NCBI GenBank assembly: GCA_020740775.1
Contig: JAHEWK010000018.1
Coordinates: forward strand, 620,001-684,000
Source: Ilyonectria destructans
Taxonomy: Eukaryota; Ascomycota; Sordariomycetes; Hypocreales; Nectriaceae
DNA: 64,000 nt
Direction of reading: 5' to 3'
Shown here: in pieces, positions 41,019-52,564 of the stretch
Position numbering within the stretch: the first letter of the stretch is position 1
Layout: the number at the start of each line of letters is the position of its first letter
Position numbers and translations under genes: made by a program
The notes under the pieces: model-generated
What the model was told of the DNA's origin: nothing
Seen by the model: the letters and a program-made list of their open reading frames with translations, nothing else
Database searches by the model: none

Positions 41019-43276
41019 ATGGCTGCTGCTAAACCAGCCGGTCTCGAGTCGAGGATCTCAGACCTCGTCGTCGAGTCGAGGATTGAAGCGGCCTGGGATC
41101 CCGAGGCCGAACAAACCACGCAGATCCGCACCGTCGTCGGTGTCTCGGCTCGCCGCCGAAGGTTGAACTCGGAGGAGACGTGGAAGAGGAAGCGTATTCT
41201 TGGACGCGGCGCCTACGGCACTGTCTGGTTGGAGGAGTGCATCGCTAGTTCTGGGCCGCACCATGGAGAGTCACATCTTCGTGCCATCAAAGAGATCCAC
41301 AAGCGTCCTCATGTCTCCTCCGCATCCGAGTTCCACCGAGAACTCGAGGCTATAGCCAAATTCTCCCACGACAGGTTCGCACACTGTTTCGTGAGATCCT
41401 TAGGATGGTTTCAGAATGATGATAGCCTCTTTATCACTATGGAATATCTCAAGTATGGGGACCTACAGCAATATCTCACCAAACCATTCCCTGAACCTGA
41501 GGCCCGACAGATATCCCTCCAAGTTATTGAAGCCTTACAGCTCATGCATGAGAACGGCTTCGCGCATAGGGACCTCAAACCCAGCAACATCCTCATCTTC
41601 CAAAAAGGCCCTGCGTGGTGGGTAAAGATTGCAGACTTTGGTATCTCCAAGCGCGGCGTCGAAGCGTCCACAGTATTACGGACTATGGATATTGGCACTC
41701 GCGGCTTTATGGCCCCAGAAATACTTGGCCTGTATTGTCCCGATGACTTTGACGAGGAAGCATTTGAGGCCGACGAAGCCGCTCACGACGCTCTGGCATA
41801 CACACCCGTCGTTGATCTATGGGGACTCGGCGAGATTACGCACAGGATGTTGACACAAAAGCCGGCCTTTAATACCCGTGGCAGGCTTTGGTCTTATGTC
41901 ACCAAGGGCACACCTTTTCCCACCAGTGAACTGCGGGCTGTCAATACAAGTGCGCAGGGCATCAGTTTCATCCAAGAAGTCATGGCTGCATCGCCCAAGA
42001 AACGACTGACAGCGGCGACCGCCATCGGCCACGATTGGCTCGAGAACCATGAGTTTCTAGACGAGACACGGAGTCGTGCTAGTACAGAGAGGTAAGACTG
42101 CATTACCGATGAACGGCAGGATTGTACGACTACTAACGTTGTCCTTTCAGTGCGCGGGAGCTATCTCCTAGCGTGACTTCCATTGGCTACGAGCCATCTG
42201 CACAGTGGACTGAGATATCCCAGGAGGCCGAGCCGACGGTGAAGCTCGGTGAGGACGAACCAGTGACATCGGCGAGTCAAAGCTCAGCAGTAGAGAGAGT
42301 TGAAGCGATGGTACGGCAGAGTGAACAGCCCTCGGCTTCTACTGCCATTGTCACTGAAGATGGCCCAAATATGCGTGGCACTATCAGCTCTACTAGTACT
42401 GCTTCTGACTCACCCACTTCCTTTAATCAAACGATAAAACGGCAAAGCGAAGACATGTTTCATACCTATGGCACTCAACCGTCGTCAGGCACTGTTATGG
42501 CTGCTGAGACACATACTGCCCCTTCCGCTTCGTACTATCAGCGAGGGAATGCTTCAGGTCGATCATTGGAAGACACGTCACAAACCTCGGGCAATCAAGC
42601 GTCGCCAAGCACTGTGGTGGTTGATGAGACACATGTCGACTCTTCCGTATCACATCGCCAACCAGGGGGTCTCTCAGGCCAAGCGGCAGTGAAGGGCTTG
42701 CTAGGATCTTCAGAGGCTGTTGCAGCAAACTCATCCCGGCTAGCAATCGCCCTCGGAGGAGGCCAAGCGGTGCACTCCCCTCGGAGCGATGCTCCACAGG
42801 GCTACAGCAACCACGAGGAGCCTCGCCGGAGCGAACTTTACATCGATGCTGTGCCTCTCTGGAGCGACCCACAAGAGAGGGCCAACTCAAGCCCCGTCTA
42901 CCACCAGAGATATGAACCCAAACAAATGCCTAACCGTCCACCTACTCCAATCCCATCATCCGTCCAGGGGTTGCACCTGAACTCGGCATCTGAGTCCTTA
43001 GTAGATATACGACGGCCCCCAACCGGGCCCCGACCTAGAATGTACCAGGCGGATTGGCCCGTGTCGGAGTCCTCGGAATCGGAGTCTGAGGGGTACGACC
43101 GACGCCCTGTTGGCTCCAGTCAAGAAAACCAAGGAGTGCTGCACAATAATCACAAACGATTTACGGATGCGTACGACCAGGACGAGTACCGAGGATACGA
43201 AAAGAACAGTGGAACCGCAAAACGAGTTATGGACTTCTTTAGGAGACGAGGGAAAGCCCGAGGCGACCAAGATTGA
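41019..43276 (+). CDS. serine/threonine protein kinase with long disordered tail
   Basis: Exons 41019-42091 and 42151-43276 join in frame to 732 residues. The kinase core is complete: glycine loop Gly-Arg-Gly-Ala-Tyr-Gly at 62-67, Ala-Ile-Lys91, His-Arg-Asp185-Leu-Lys-Pro-Ser-Asn, Asp206-Phe-Gly and Met-Ala-Pro-Glu (231-234). The catalytic residues are all present, so it should be active. The last 370 residues are Ser/Thr/Pro-rich, apparently disordered, and include a roughly 40-residue internal repeat. The tail ends in a basic patch. The frame is open further upstream (to 40776), with Met codons at 40887 and 40836, but that region borders the dispersed repeat, so 41019 is preferred. Not an obvious orthologue of a named kinase. 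It stands alone. Confidence 0.82.
42442..42684 (+). repeat. internal repeat in the kinase tail, two 120-bp units
   Basis: Two adjacent stretches of about 40 codons share the order Glu-Asp-x-x-x-Thr-x-Gly-x-Gln, Thr-Val, Glu-Thr-His, Ser, a Gln-x-Gly pair and a Ser-Gly end, so they look like an old tandem duplication. Confidence 0.6.
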
Positions 43277-45421
43277 CGATGAATAGTGTGAGAAGCACCC
43301 TGGAGTTTGCGGCGTTCTGAAACAGTCGAGATTCCTGACGCCTAAATATTTCAGTATTAATTTTATGTTTCCCTGTCTTCCGGGATCATACAAGACCATA
43401 TAAGCAGCCAACAATAATAAGGGACGAAACAGAGGACGTCCATGGCACCGGAAAGTAGCCAGTCGCTTCGAATTCGCAGTGCACGTCACGGCGTAAGGGT
43501 CAACTGATGCAGAGGCCGGGACATGACCTTCGTCGGCTGAGGTTGACATCAGCCCACGCCAACAAAGGGGACGTAAACGAAACAATCTAGGAGTCATTCC
43601 AGGGAATAGCGATCTCTGTTTTATAACTTCAAGTGATTGTGTTGTAGATCAAGCAATATGACTTGCTTCCCTAGCCATCAACAAACTATGCGGTCCTTCT
43701 TCTCGCACGGCCTTTCTAATCGACTTTCGTGTATACCGCCGAACAGGGTCCCTCCAGCTCGACCCTCACCGCCGCTAAGCTTTCTGCCCACGTCTGAATA
43801 TTCAAATTTCGCGGGCATATGAGGTCTCACATAGCCGCCTCTACCTTAACAGTCCTACCTGGCGTCGTCGGCGGCCTTTCCCGCTTCGAGAATGGCCTCT
43901 TCAACCAAGATTGGTCCTCCGAAACCAAAGCGGGAATAAGGTCGGGAACGTCTCCCCGAAGAGAGAGGCATCAAACGAATTGAAAAATTGATCCCCGCGA
44001 TAAACATAAATTACGACTTAGAGTCGTTAGCATTCTCTTCCCGCCTCAGGCAACGCAAACACTCCATACTGGGGTATAAATTGCCAAGCCCGTAGGTACC
44101 TACAGGCACCTATAGGCACCCATTGTATAGATGTGCATACCTATAGGCAGTGGCAAAAGAGGAAAAAGGTGCCCGAGGTCCACGTGTGGCTAAGAGGCGG
44201 GCGACAAGGTGACGTATTCGTCCAGTCCATCGGTTCCACAGGTTACTGGCTGGATATCCGTGACAGGCTTTGCAAGTGCCGAGCTCATTACCCGCGGTTC
44301 TCATAAACCTGAAAAGCCTAGTACTATTCCAGACAAAGGGCCAACAAGCGGCAATATTTCGGCCGTTCTTTTCCAACAAACAGGCATGATGGATTAACAA
44401 GATGTGCTCGAGAGACCCGCAACTCCGCGTGGTGGTGTGGCTACCATTGTTTGTGGAACCCCATCTCCTTTTAGCGCCATCAGCTGCTCTGTAAATCGGG
44501 TGCTCTGGAAGAAACGGCCGGTTCTTCGCAGAAACCTCGGGTGATCGGACAACCTCTTTTTAGTGCGGTGTCGGCGAAAGAGCAGCCTTTCTTAAGAGGT
44601 GCTCGTATGACGTGTGGTGTTATCGCTCAACGAGGGCATTCGGAGTGCGTCGCTCCGAGATGCCGGAACTGGCAACACGTATTTCAACACACTGCGAGAA
44701 TGTAAATACTTTACTATCGATATTGCTCGACTTCAGTAAATTAATCAACCATGCCCAGTTCCCCGGCTTCTTTCACCTAATGGACCCAAGTACTCACGAC
44801 AATCCCCAGACTTGTGACATGAGCTCACCCCCTCAGCATCAGTCCGTGGCCAATTCCTCTCACGCATTTTTTCCTTCTTCCCCGCAATTGTCAAATGTTC
44901 AAAGGGCACCAGACCAGCGGGTCCTCAAGTCGGGGAACCCCATAAACCCCCCTGGCTCCGAGATATCCACTTCGAGGAACGGATGATCCCCGCTCATTCT
45001 TGACCCTTCCCCCACAATCCGAGGTCCCCTCCCCCGCCAGTTTCCCACGTTGTCGACTGTTCTTAGTCTAGGCTTAACCACAAAGGCCGTTTATGATTTG
45101 TGAGGGAGGGCTTGACCTCCACAGAAACCAATACTAGGCCGCCTGACCAACAACCGGACCGAATTGTCTCGGTCCGCCCGGTATGGCGACGAGAATAATG
45201 TGAAGGGGCTTGGGAGTATCGCCGAGAACATGCCTCTTCATCGTACGGACTATGCAATTAGCGCTTTAACTGAGCCGTACATTATCCGAAAGGGATGTTG
45301 GAAACTGGGAATAGAGAGAACATGGAAACGATATAAGAAGAACGGTTGATGCCGTGCTGTAATGTCTTGATTCTCAGCTCCAGGCTCTTAAGACGTGCTA
45401 CTTACAATCCTCACTGTCGAG
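43277..45421. other. intergenic region
   Basis: These 2.1 kb hold only short frames without motifs. An imperfect short-repeat patch around 44090-44150 repeats CACCTATAGGCA-like units. TATAAG at about 45332 is a likely TATA box of the GH3 gene (90 bases upstream of 45422). Confidence 0.45.
44090..44152. repeat. short imperfect repeat of ACCTATAGGCA-like units
   Basis: Units such as GGTACCTACAGGCACC, CTATAGGCACC and ACCTATAGGCAG follow each other with small gaps. No gene overlaps it. Confidence 0.45.
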
Positions 45422-48299
45422 ATGGCTCCCTCGTTCATCGGCGCGGGCATTGCCCTTTTAACAGCTCTTGCAACCGTCCAGGCCCAAGATGTCATCACCG
45501 AGGACTCCTACTTCTTCGGGGAGTCCCCTCCCGTGTTCCCTTCACGTGAGTTACCATTTAGCTTATCCATCTCATAATCAAGACCTCGAATTGCTAACTG
45601 GCATCTCCCAATAGCTGAGATGTCAGGTGCTGGGACCTGGGCAACCGCCTATGCCCGGGCGAGAGCGCTGGTGGCGCAGATGACACTAGAAGAAAAGGCA
45701 AGCCTGACTGCTTCATCCTCGGCCACAATATCTAACATTTTCTTGGGTAGGTCAATATGACGGCAGGAACTTCCGCCCCTAACGGCTGCTCCGGGACCAT
45801 CCCTGCCATTGATCGGCTGGAATTTCCCGGAATGTGTGTCAGTGACGCCGGTCAAGGCCTCCGAGGTACCGACTTTGTGAGCTCGTGGCCGAGCGGCCTT
45901 CACGTCGGCGCATCGTATGTTTTCCCACTTTACCCTTCAAGAACATTTCAGTTATGGATCATCTGACACATTCGCCTTTGTAGCTGGAACAAGGAGTTGA
46001 CTTACAAGAGAGGCATGGGCATGGGTGGGGAGTTTAAGAAAAAGGGTGTCAACATGCTTCTGGGTCCTGTGGTTGGTCCGCTTGGTCGAGTTGTCGAAGG
46101 TGGCCGCAACTGGGAAGGTAAGTTTGAAATTTCTCTAGTAGAATCGTCCGGATGGCTAATATCACATAGGTTACTCGGTCGATCCATACCTTGGCGGCGC
46201 TCTGGTCCATGAGACCGTTGTAGGAGTTCAGGGTGTCGGCGTCATAACGAGCACTAAGGTTTGTCTATCTCATGTAGACTTGAACAGGAAGCAAGGTACA
46301 TATCACTGACGCTTGGAGTAGCATTATATTGGAAACGAGCAAGAGACGGACCGTAACCCAACCGCCAACAACTCTGCTCAGTCCAGCAACATAGACGATG
46401 TCACGCTGCACGAACTATATCTCTGGTATGAATTTATGCTCAGCGGATATACTCTTCCATCTAATTCCATAACAGGCCTTTCCAAGATGCCGTGCACGCT
46501 GGCACTGGAAACATTATGTGCTCCTACCAGCGGATTAACAACTCGTATGGCTGCCAGAACAGCAAGACGCTCAACGGCGTACTGAAAGGAGAGCTTGGCT
46601 TCCAGGTAATCTACCATTTAATCTTCCACTTTGCTCTATGTAGTCTGACCAAGAACAGGGCTTTGTGGTTTCGGACTGGTTTGCGCAACACAGCGGTGTT
46701 GATGCGGCCCTGGCTGGGCTGGACGTAGCGATGCCCAACGGCGGAGTTTATTGGGGTGATAACCTCACATTGAGTGTGACCAATGGGTCTGTCTCTGAAT
46801 CGAGACTTAGCGATATGGCTACTCGGTAAGTTGGTATCCATAACTTAGAATAAACTATCCCACTAACAGATATCAGCGTCATCGCCTCTTGGTATCAGAT
46901 GGGCCAGGACAAATCCTTCCCCGCCCCAGGCATTGGCATGCCCGCCAACCTCTCTCTCCCGCACACTATCATCGACGGAAGAGACCCAACAGACAAGCCC
47001 ATCCTGTACGCGGGCGCTGTAGAGGGCCACGTCTTGGTCAAGAACACCAACAGCGCACTACCCCTGAAGCGGCCGAGGATGCTCTCCGTCTTCGGCTACT
47101 CGGCCAAAGCCCCCGACAAGAACAACTATGGTGGCTCTACCTTTACAGCTTGGGGCCTTGGTCTCGAAGCTGGCGATGAGGGCATGTCTGCCGCTCTCAC
47201 AGAAGCCTTCACGGGATTATCTAAGAAGCCTGTGTCGGCCATCGCTATTAACGGCACAATCCTCTCAGGTGGCGGATCAGGCGCAACGTCGCAGTCGACT
47301 TTCATCTCACCGTTCGATGCCCTCATTTCTCGAGCTGACCAGGACAACACACAACTCTTCTGGGACTTTAACTCACCCATCCCGGACGTCATGGGCGCAA
47401 GTGATGCTTGTCTGGTCCTGGGAAATGCCTTTGCAACTGAAGGCGTCGATCGTCCCGGTCTCCGCGACGACTACACTGACGGCTTGGTCCTCCATGTCGC
47501 CAGCCGCTGCGCAAACACAATTGTGATCCTGCACAACGCCGGTATCAGACTGGTCGACCAGTGGATCGACAACGCCAACGTCACCGCCGTCATCTACGCA
47601 CACCTGCCCGGCCAGGAGAGCGGAAAGGCACTGATCTCACTGCTCTACGGAGATGAAAACTTCTCTGGCAAGCTCCCGTATACAGTGGCCCGGAACGAGT
47701 CAGACTACGGAGACGTGCTGCACCCGGATCAGCCAGAGGGCCGCTTCGTCAAGTTCCCGCAGAGCAACTTCTCCGAGGGCCGATACATCGACTACCGACA
47801 TTTTGACCGGGCGGCCATCGAGCCACGCTTCGAGTTCGGCTTCGGACTGAGCTACACGACCTTCGGGTACAGCAACTTACAGGTCAGCAACATCGCCACG
47901 GCCAACACGGCTGCGTACCCGACCGGCGCCATCGCCGAGGGCGGACAGACGGATCTTTGGGACGTCGTGGCGCGTGTGAGAGCCGACGTGACCAACACGG
48001 GCAGCGTAGACGGCGCCGAGGTAGCGCAGCTGTTCGTCGGAATCCCCGGGGCCCCGGCGCGTCAGCTCCGCGGGTTCGAGAAGCCTCAAATCGTGGCAGG
48101 CGAGACGACGACGGTGACGTTCGACCTGACGCGGCGGGATCTGAGCGTGTGGGATGTCGTTGCGCAGAAGTGGGGGCTGCAGAGCGGCAGTTATCAGGTT
48201 TATGTTGGTGGAAGTAGTAGGAATTTGCCACTGACGGGGAGCTTGAGTGTGTCTAATGGAAACTCTACGCGGCGGCGGTGGATGAGGCGCATGGCTTAG
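45422..48299 (+). CDS. secreted GH3 beta-glucosidase
   Basis: Nine exons join in frame to 805 residues: 45422-45545, 45615-45697, 45751-45914, 45984-46117, 46170-46258, 46322-46425, 46476-46605, 46659-46825 and 46877-48299. A signal peptide of about 19 residues shows it is exported. The GH3 pattern is clear: [27 protein letters not shown], and the nucleophile Asp282 in Val-Val-Ser-Asp-Trp. The C-terminal part has a GH3 C-domain (Gly-Gly-Gly-Ser-Gly) and an FnIII-like domain. It should release glucose from beta-glucosides in plant cell-wall digestion. Intron 2 has a GC donor (GCAAGC), needed to restore the Glu-Lys-Val-Asn frame. It is not obviously linked to its neighbours. Confidence 0.93.
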
Positions 48300-49990
48300 A
48301 GATGAGGTGAAGAGGGTGATGGGAGATGCGTGGGAGGTTAGCCAGGGGTACGAGATTGTGGCCAAGGGGTAGGAGGAAGGACGCCTAAAGATAAATAGGT
48401 TCTAGTAATTTAACGCACTCTTTTAACAAACATTTTCAAAACTGTTGAAGGCTCTAGAGAGATCTGTTCCCTCACATCAGCAGTGAAGGGTCCGCAACCC
48501 TGCTCTAATTACGCACCTAGTTATCCGGCATATTGAATTCAACAGGCTTGTATTTTTAGCTTCTTCTAGAGCCGCAGTGGGACGTGATGGAATCATTTAC
48601 GGGGCGCAAGATGAAAGAAGGCGTGAGCTGCAAGATCATCGAAGGGGGACGAGGTCTCCATTTCGACAGCGTCTTCCATCAACTCATAAGAAGATGTCCG
48701 TCTGGGACTCTAAAGGCGACTTATTTTAACCTCATTCTCTAGGTAAATTCTCTAACAAGGAGAGGCCTTGCTGAGTAAGAAGGAAGCAGAACAGCAGGAA
48801 TGTTTGGAGGGAGAACGAGAATACTTTGGGGATCGTAATGAAGGCCAACCCACGACAACATCGCTGAGCCGGGGGGTTTTGACGTATAGAAAGAAGCGAC
48901 ATGGGAAGAATCTAACGTGTCAAAATAATAAACTTTCATAATTAGTTCATGAATGCTCTCAAATGCTTGTCGATTCTCCTGTTGTATTCATAAGAGCAAC
49001 TGTAAGAATGATCCCTATTCGACCCGGGTTGAATCGTTCCGATTATCTGGGCGCAGGGGGGTGAGATAGCATCAAGAACTGGCCCCGGGAGTGGTCGTAT
49101 TGTTTGCACGCTCTGAGCAACCCACAACCACGCTAAAACGGCTATGACCACATGTTCTTCGGCGTCAATGTATCATCGCACGGGGTTCTGCGGCGTGATG
49201 TAGGGATACATAGCGTGGATCGGCGACCTTATTATCGCATCCACGTCATCTGAGCCGGCGTCGGGAACAACCGCAGCTTTCCAGATGCATCTGCCGGGAG
49301 TCGGCAGAGTCAAGGATATTAACGGCCAATCATTTCATATACCGAACCGTGGTGTATGTTGTAAGCTAGCAGGGGGCAGGCCAAGTTAGGGTCGTGACAT
49401 CTCCCGTGCTGACCGTCCGATGAGCCAGTTTGAGGCTGTTATCATTAGCTAGACTTCATTTGCGTGTTAAGGGCTAGCCGATCCCGAAACTTGCCCTTGG
49501 TACTCATATGACCTCATGCAAACACCCCATGTCTGCGTCATATTATGAGAGATGTCAAGCCTCGTCGTATAGCGTGTCCACTCAGATCGTCCCCGAGAGC
49601 AAGGTATGCTCAGCTCGCGTGTCTACAGGCGCTAGAGGCTAGGGACACCTGGCAATCGACCAGACAATATCGAATCACGGTGACGTACATGAACAGAACA
49701 TTGGGGCCTTTTACAGTGGCAGGGTGATTACGAGTCAGCTGAAGCAAGACATCACTCGGCGAGACTGCTCACATAGCAATCCAGCTCATGCATCGGGTAC
49801 CAGGAACGGCGGCAAGTCTAAAATAAAGCTGTTAAGCTTAATCTTTGCGCATACTTGTATTGAGTCGTTTACATAACAAAGACAGTGTCTTGATAGCGAT
49901 AGTGGAAACATCTTGCCGGATCCGAACTGAACCCAATCTCCAAATGGCATCTCACGTCTTGACTCCCCGTCACTTCCTCCGCTGATTGCG
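48300..49990. other. intergenic region
   Basis: The 3' flank of the GH3 gene and the 3' flank of the isocyanide synthase gene meet here. Only short frames are present and none has a motif. Confidence 0.45.
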
Positions 49991-51195
49991 CTACTGCGAC
50001 TTCTCTCGGAAGTGGCTAGGCCGACCATTCTCACCGTAGACAATTTCCAGCCTAGGATCTTCCTTGAAATCACCCATGGGAGCGCTCATCCACTCGCCAT
50101 CTGCCATTAAAGCAACGGTGCAATGCCACGGAGTCGTAAATCCAGTTTTAGTGTTGAGCAGGCTCATTGTTACTTTATGCTCGCCCGTGGATTGATGAAT
50201 AGAAAGGCGCAAGTGGTTTGGAAATGTGGCTTTGACTGCCCTCGTGAAAGCCTACGTGAAAGTGTTAGCAAGAGTAATTACGGAAACACCCATGTAACCG
50301 CCATATGAATATACTTGCATATCCTCGAATCAACATTTGCTTCGCGAGGTACTTTATGTCCCTCTTGTAGCCGTTTCGTGTTCTACCCTCGCCTGTCGGG
50401 AAGATATACTGCAAGTCTGATTCCAAGAATCTTCGATAGCCACAGTATGTCATAAGTGTATCAGGATTGGCAGCAATTTCATCGTCAATGTTGATATCAT
50501 CCTTGCCAAATTTGTTAAGGAAATATCGGCGAAAGTTGGTGGCGTTGGCAATGTAGGTGATCTCTTTCAGCTCCTCCGGGATAGGAAACTTAACAAGGTC
50601 TTGAAGTCTGGAGAAGCGAATGTTGTCGAACCTTTTCTGGGCAGACATTGCCCGCAAAGCCTCCCCGTATGCCCAAGTATCACGATCCGGGATACTTAGT
50701 AAGTCTGCCGGTGTAAGGGGTAATGTTAGCAAATGACTCTACAATGAGCAAGGTAGCTCAGATACTGTTGTACAGACCATTGTAAACAAGACCGTCTGAG
50801 ATGATAACAAGCTCGGCGCCAGGTGGATACACATCTTCAATCCGCGAACACATGGTGTTCAATCGATCGAGGGCCAACTCCTCGGCTTTGTCGGGAAGCG
50901 TACCGAAAACTTTGTACACCTTGTTTGCCGATTTGAACGGGAATGCTGGGAGACACATTTCCACTTGTTTCCCTGCCATAACGAACGCTTTGATGACTGG
51001 CAAGAAGTTGGGCATACCTGCGGTGAGTCGCTCCATGGAGTCATCGAACTTGTTGAGGGCATACTCGAAGATGATGGCCAAGATCTTGGTCGAAGTGTCG
51101 GCCACCTCCATCGCTGTATAGGAAGCATAGTCGGCTTTCTTGTCTTCAAGCACGACTCCCGCGACGGGGCTTGCGACTTGAGACAGGACTTCCAT
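49991..51195 (-). CDS. isocyanide synthase / DIT1-PvcA family enzyme
   Basis: Exons 50778-51195, 50319-50704 and 49991-50251 (minus strand) join in frame to 354 residues, the right size for a stand-alone enzyme. The family layout is clear: an N-terminal Lys-Ile-Leu-Ala-Ile-Ile-Phe-Glu-Tyr helix, Ile-Ser-Asp-Gly-Leu-Val-Tyr-Asn-Asp over the first join, Asp-Arg-Asp-Thr-Trp-Ala-Tyr-Gly, and Phe-Pro-Asn-His-Leu-Arg-Leu-Ser-Ile-His-Gln-Ser near the third exon start. PvcA/IsnA-type enzymes turn an amino acid into its isonitrile; yeast Dit1 starts spore-wall dityrosine formation. The amino acid used here is not predictable. The second intron has a GC donor (GCAAGT), which gives the family-like Tyr-Ala-Phe-Thr-Arg; a GT alternative gives a two-residue shorter join. 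The frame is open upstream to 51465, but Met at 51195 fits the family. No Fe/2-OG or NRPS partner domain is fused. Confidence 0.85.
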
Positions 51196-52564
51196 AGTGG
51201 GCAAGAATGATCCGGCGAAGTCCGAAGTGAACAAAGTGTGCACTGGAAGGCTAGTGCCGTGCTCGGGAAGGGAGCTCTGGACGGAAAGTGGACTGAGAGG
51301 GGGGATTATAAATAAACAGATGCTCATGCTCAGAATCACGGGACGTGAACACGATAAAATGAGTAAGGCAGTTATCAGTAACATCCACTCAATTCTGCTT
51401 ACGCACAGCACCAAAACACCTGATCCAACAAACTGTACTCCTGCAGGTGTGTCTGGCCCTCCCATGGCCGAGGAGAGTTAACCGGTTCGTGAACATCCCT
51501 GCAAAACGGCCTCAGCATGGGGGTAGGGCTGGCTGGGTCCCCGACAGCATGGTTCTAGCCCCGTATCAAGTCGACGTATAGGAGGGTTTTATACTCGGGG
51601 TTTCCACTTATGTGTGCAGTTACGGTCGGCTGCTAATACGTGAGATCAGCTTACAGTCGACGCACCGAAAATAATGCGGACTTTGCGGCCAGAAGGATGA
51701 CAAGCCCATTCCTTCGCAGCCCAACTGGGGACGAGACCCGAAGACTTGTGCGCGATTTTGAGAAAGTTTGAGCGCTAAAGATATCGACATACGCTACTTG
51801 AAAACTAAAAGGTCAGCTTAGTGTCTATGCCGAGAACTTGCAGCATTTGAGTGGTCGCTTCACGAGCCAATCCAAGAACTGCCGCATACTCCAGCTAAAC
51901 ATTATACGCATTGTATGTATCCACTGCCGACACGTGAAAATGATCCTTTTAAATCTTGCACAAACTGCAGTGTGCTCGCTGATAGCTGAACAGGCTTCAA
52001 AGGAATACACATTACGCTTACCCATCCTTTGACAATGAGGGTGGCGTTGAGCTACAACTTGGAATACACCTGGAGGAGTTTGAGATATTTATGACAAATG
52101 AATGATTTCCCAATCATATCAAGTATTTAGACAGCTAGCTCTTCATAGTGGCCATACACTTTTTGGACGCTAGTTCAAAATAAGAACGAATTTGGCCGTA
52201 TTGTAGTTGATGAGACTTGGCCGCCTGAACGGCAACAGTTTTCGTGTAATGCCGCTTGCATCCTCAAGGTTGGCCAGGGTGCAGACATGTTAATATAGCT
52301 TAGGCAGAGAGAGCCGCTACTAGGCTCATATTTGTGCTAGCGTTAGTATCTGGGGACCTTGATTCGGCCGCGTGGTGATGTGCGTCGACTAGAGGAGAGC
52401 GAACGGATAATACTAGAAGTACACCAGATTGAATAGATACGAGTAATACACTGTCCCTTCATCATTCGTTCCGTTCCTTAACAATCTGCATAGTGAGAGC
52501 GCGTGCGTTGGCATATTTGATGTATTAAGTCCTCTGCTGAATCAACTTCCTCCAAACTAGCCAT
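51196..52564. promoter_or_regulatory. intergenic region between the transporter and isocyanide synthase genes
   Basis: Both genes are on the minus strand, so this holds the isocyanide synthase promoter and the transporter's 3' flank. The open frame up to 51465 may be leader sequence. No clear TATA box or operator was identified. Confidence 0.45.

Noticed and set aside
51196..51465. N-terminal extension of the isocyanide synthase frame
   Set aside because: A hydrophobic, low-similarity stretch not expected for this soluble family; the Met at 51195 fits better, though the longer start cannot be excluded.
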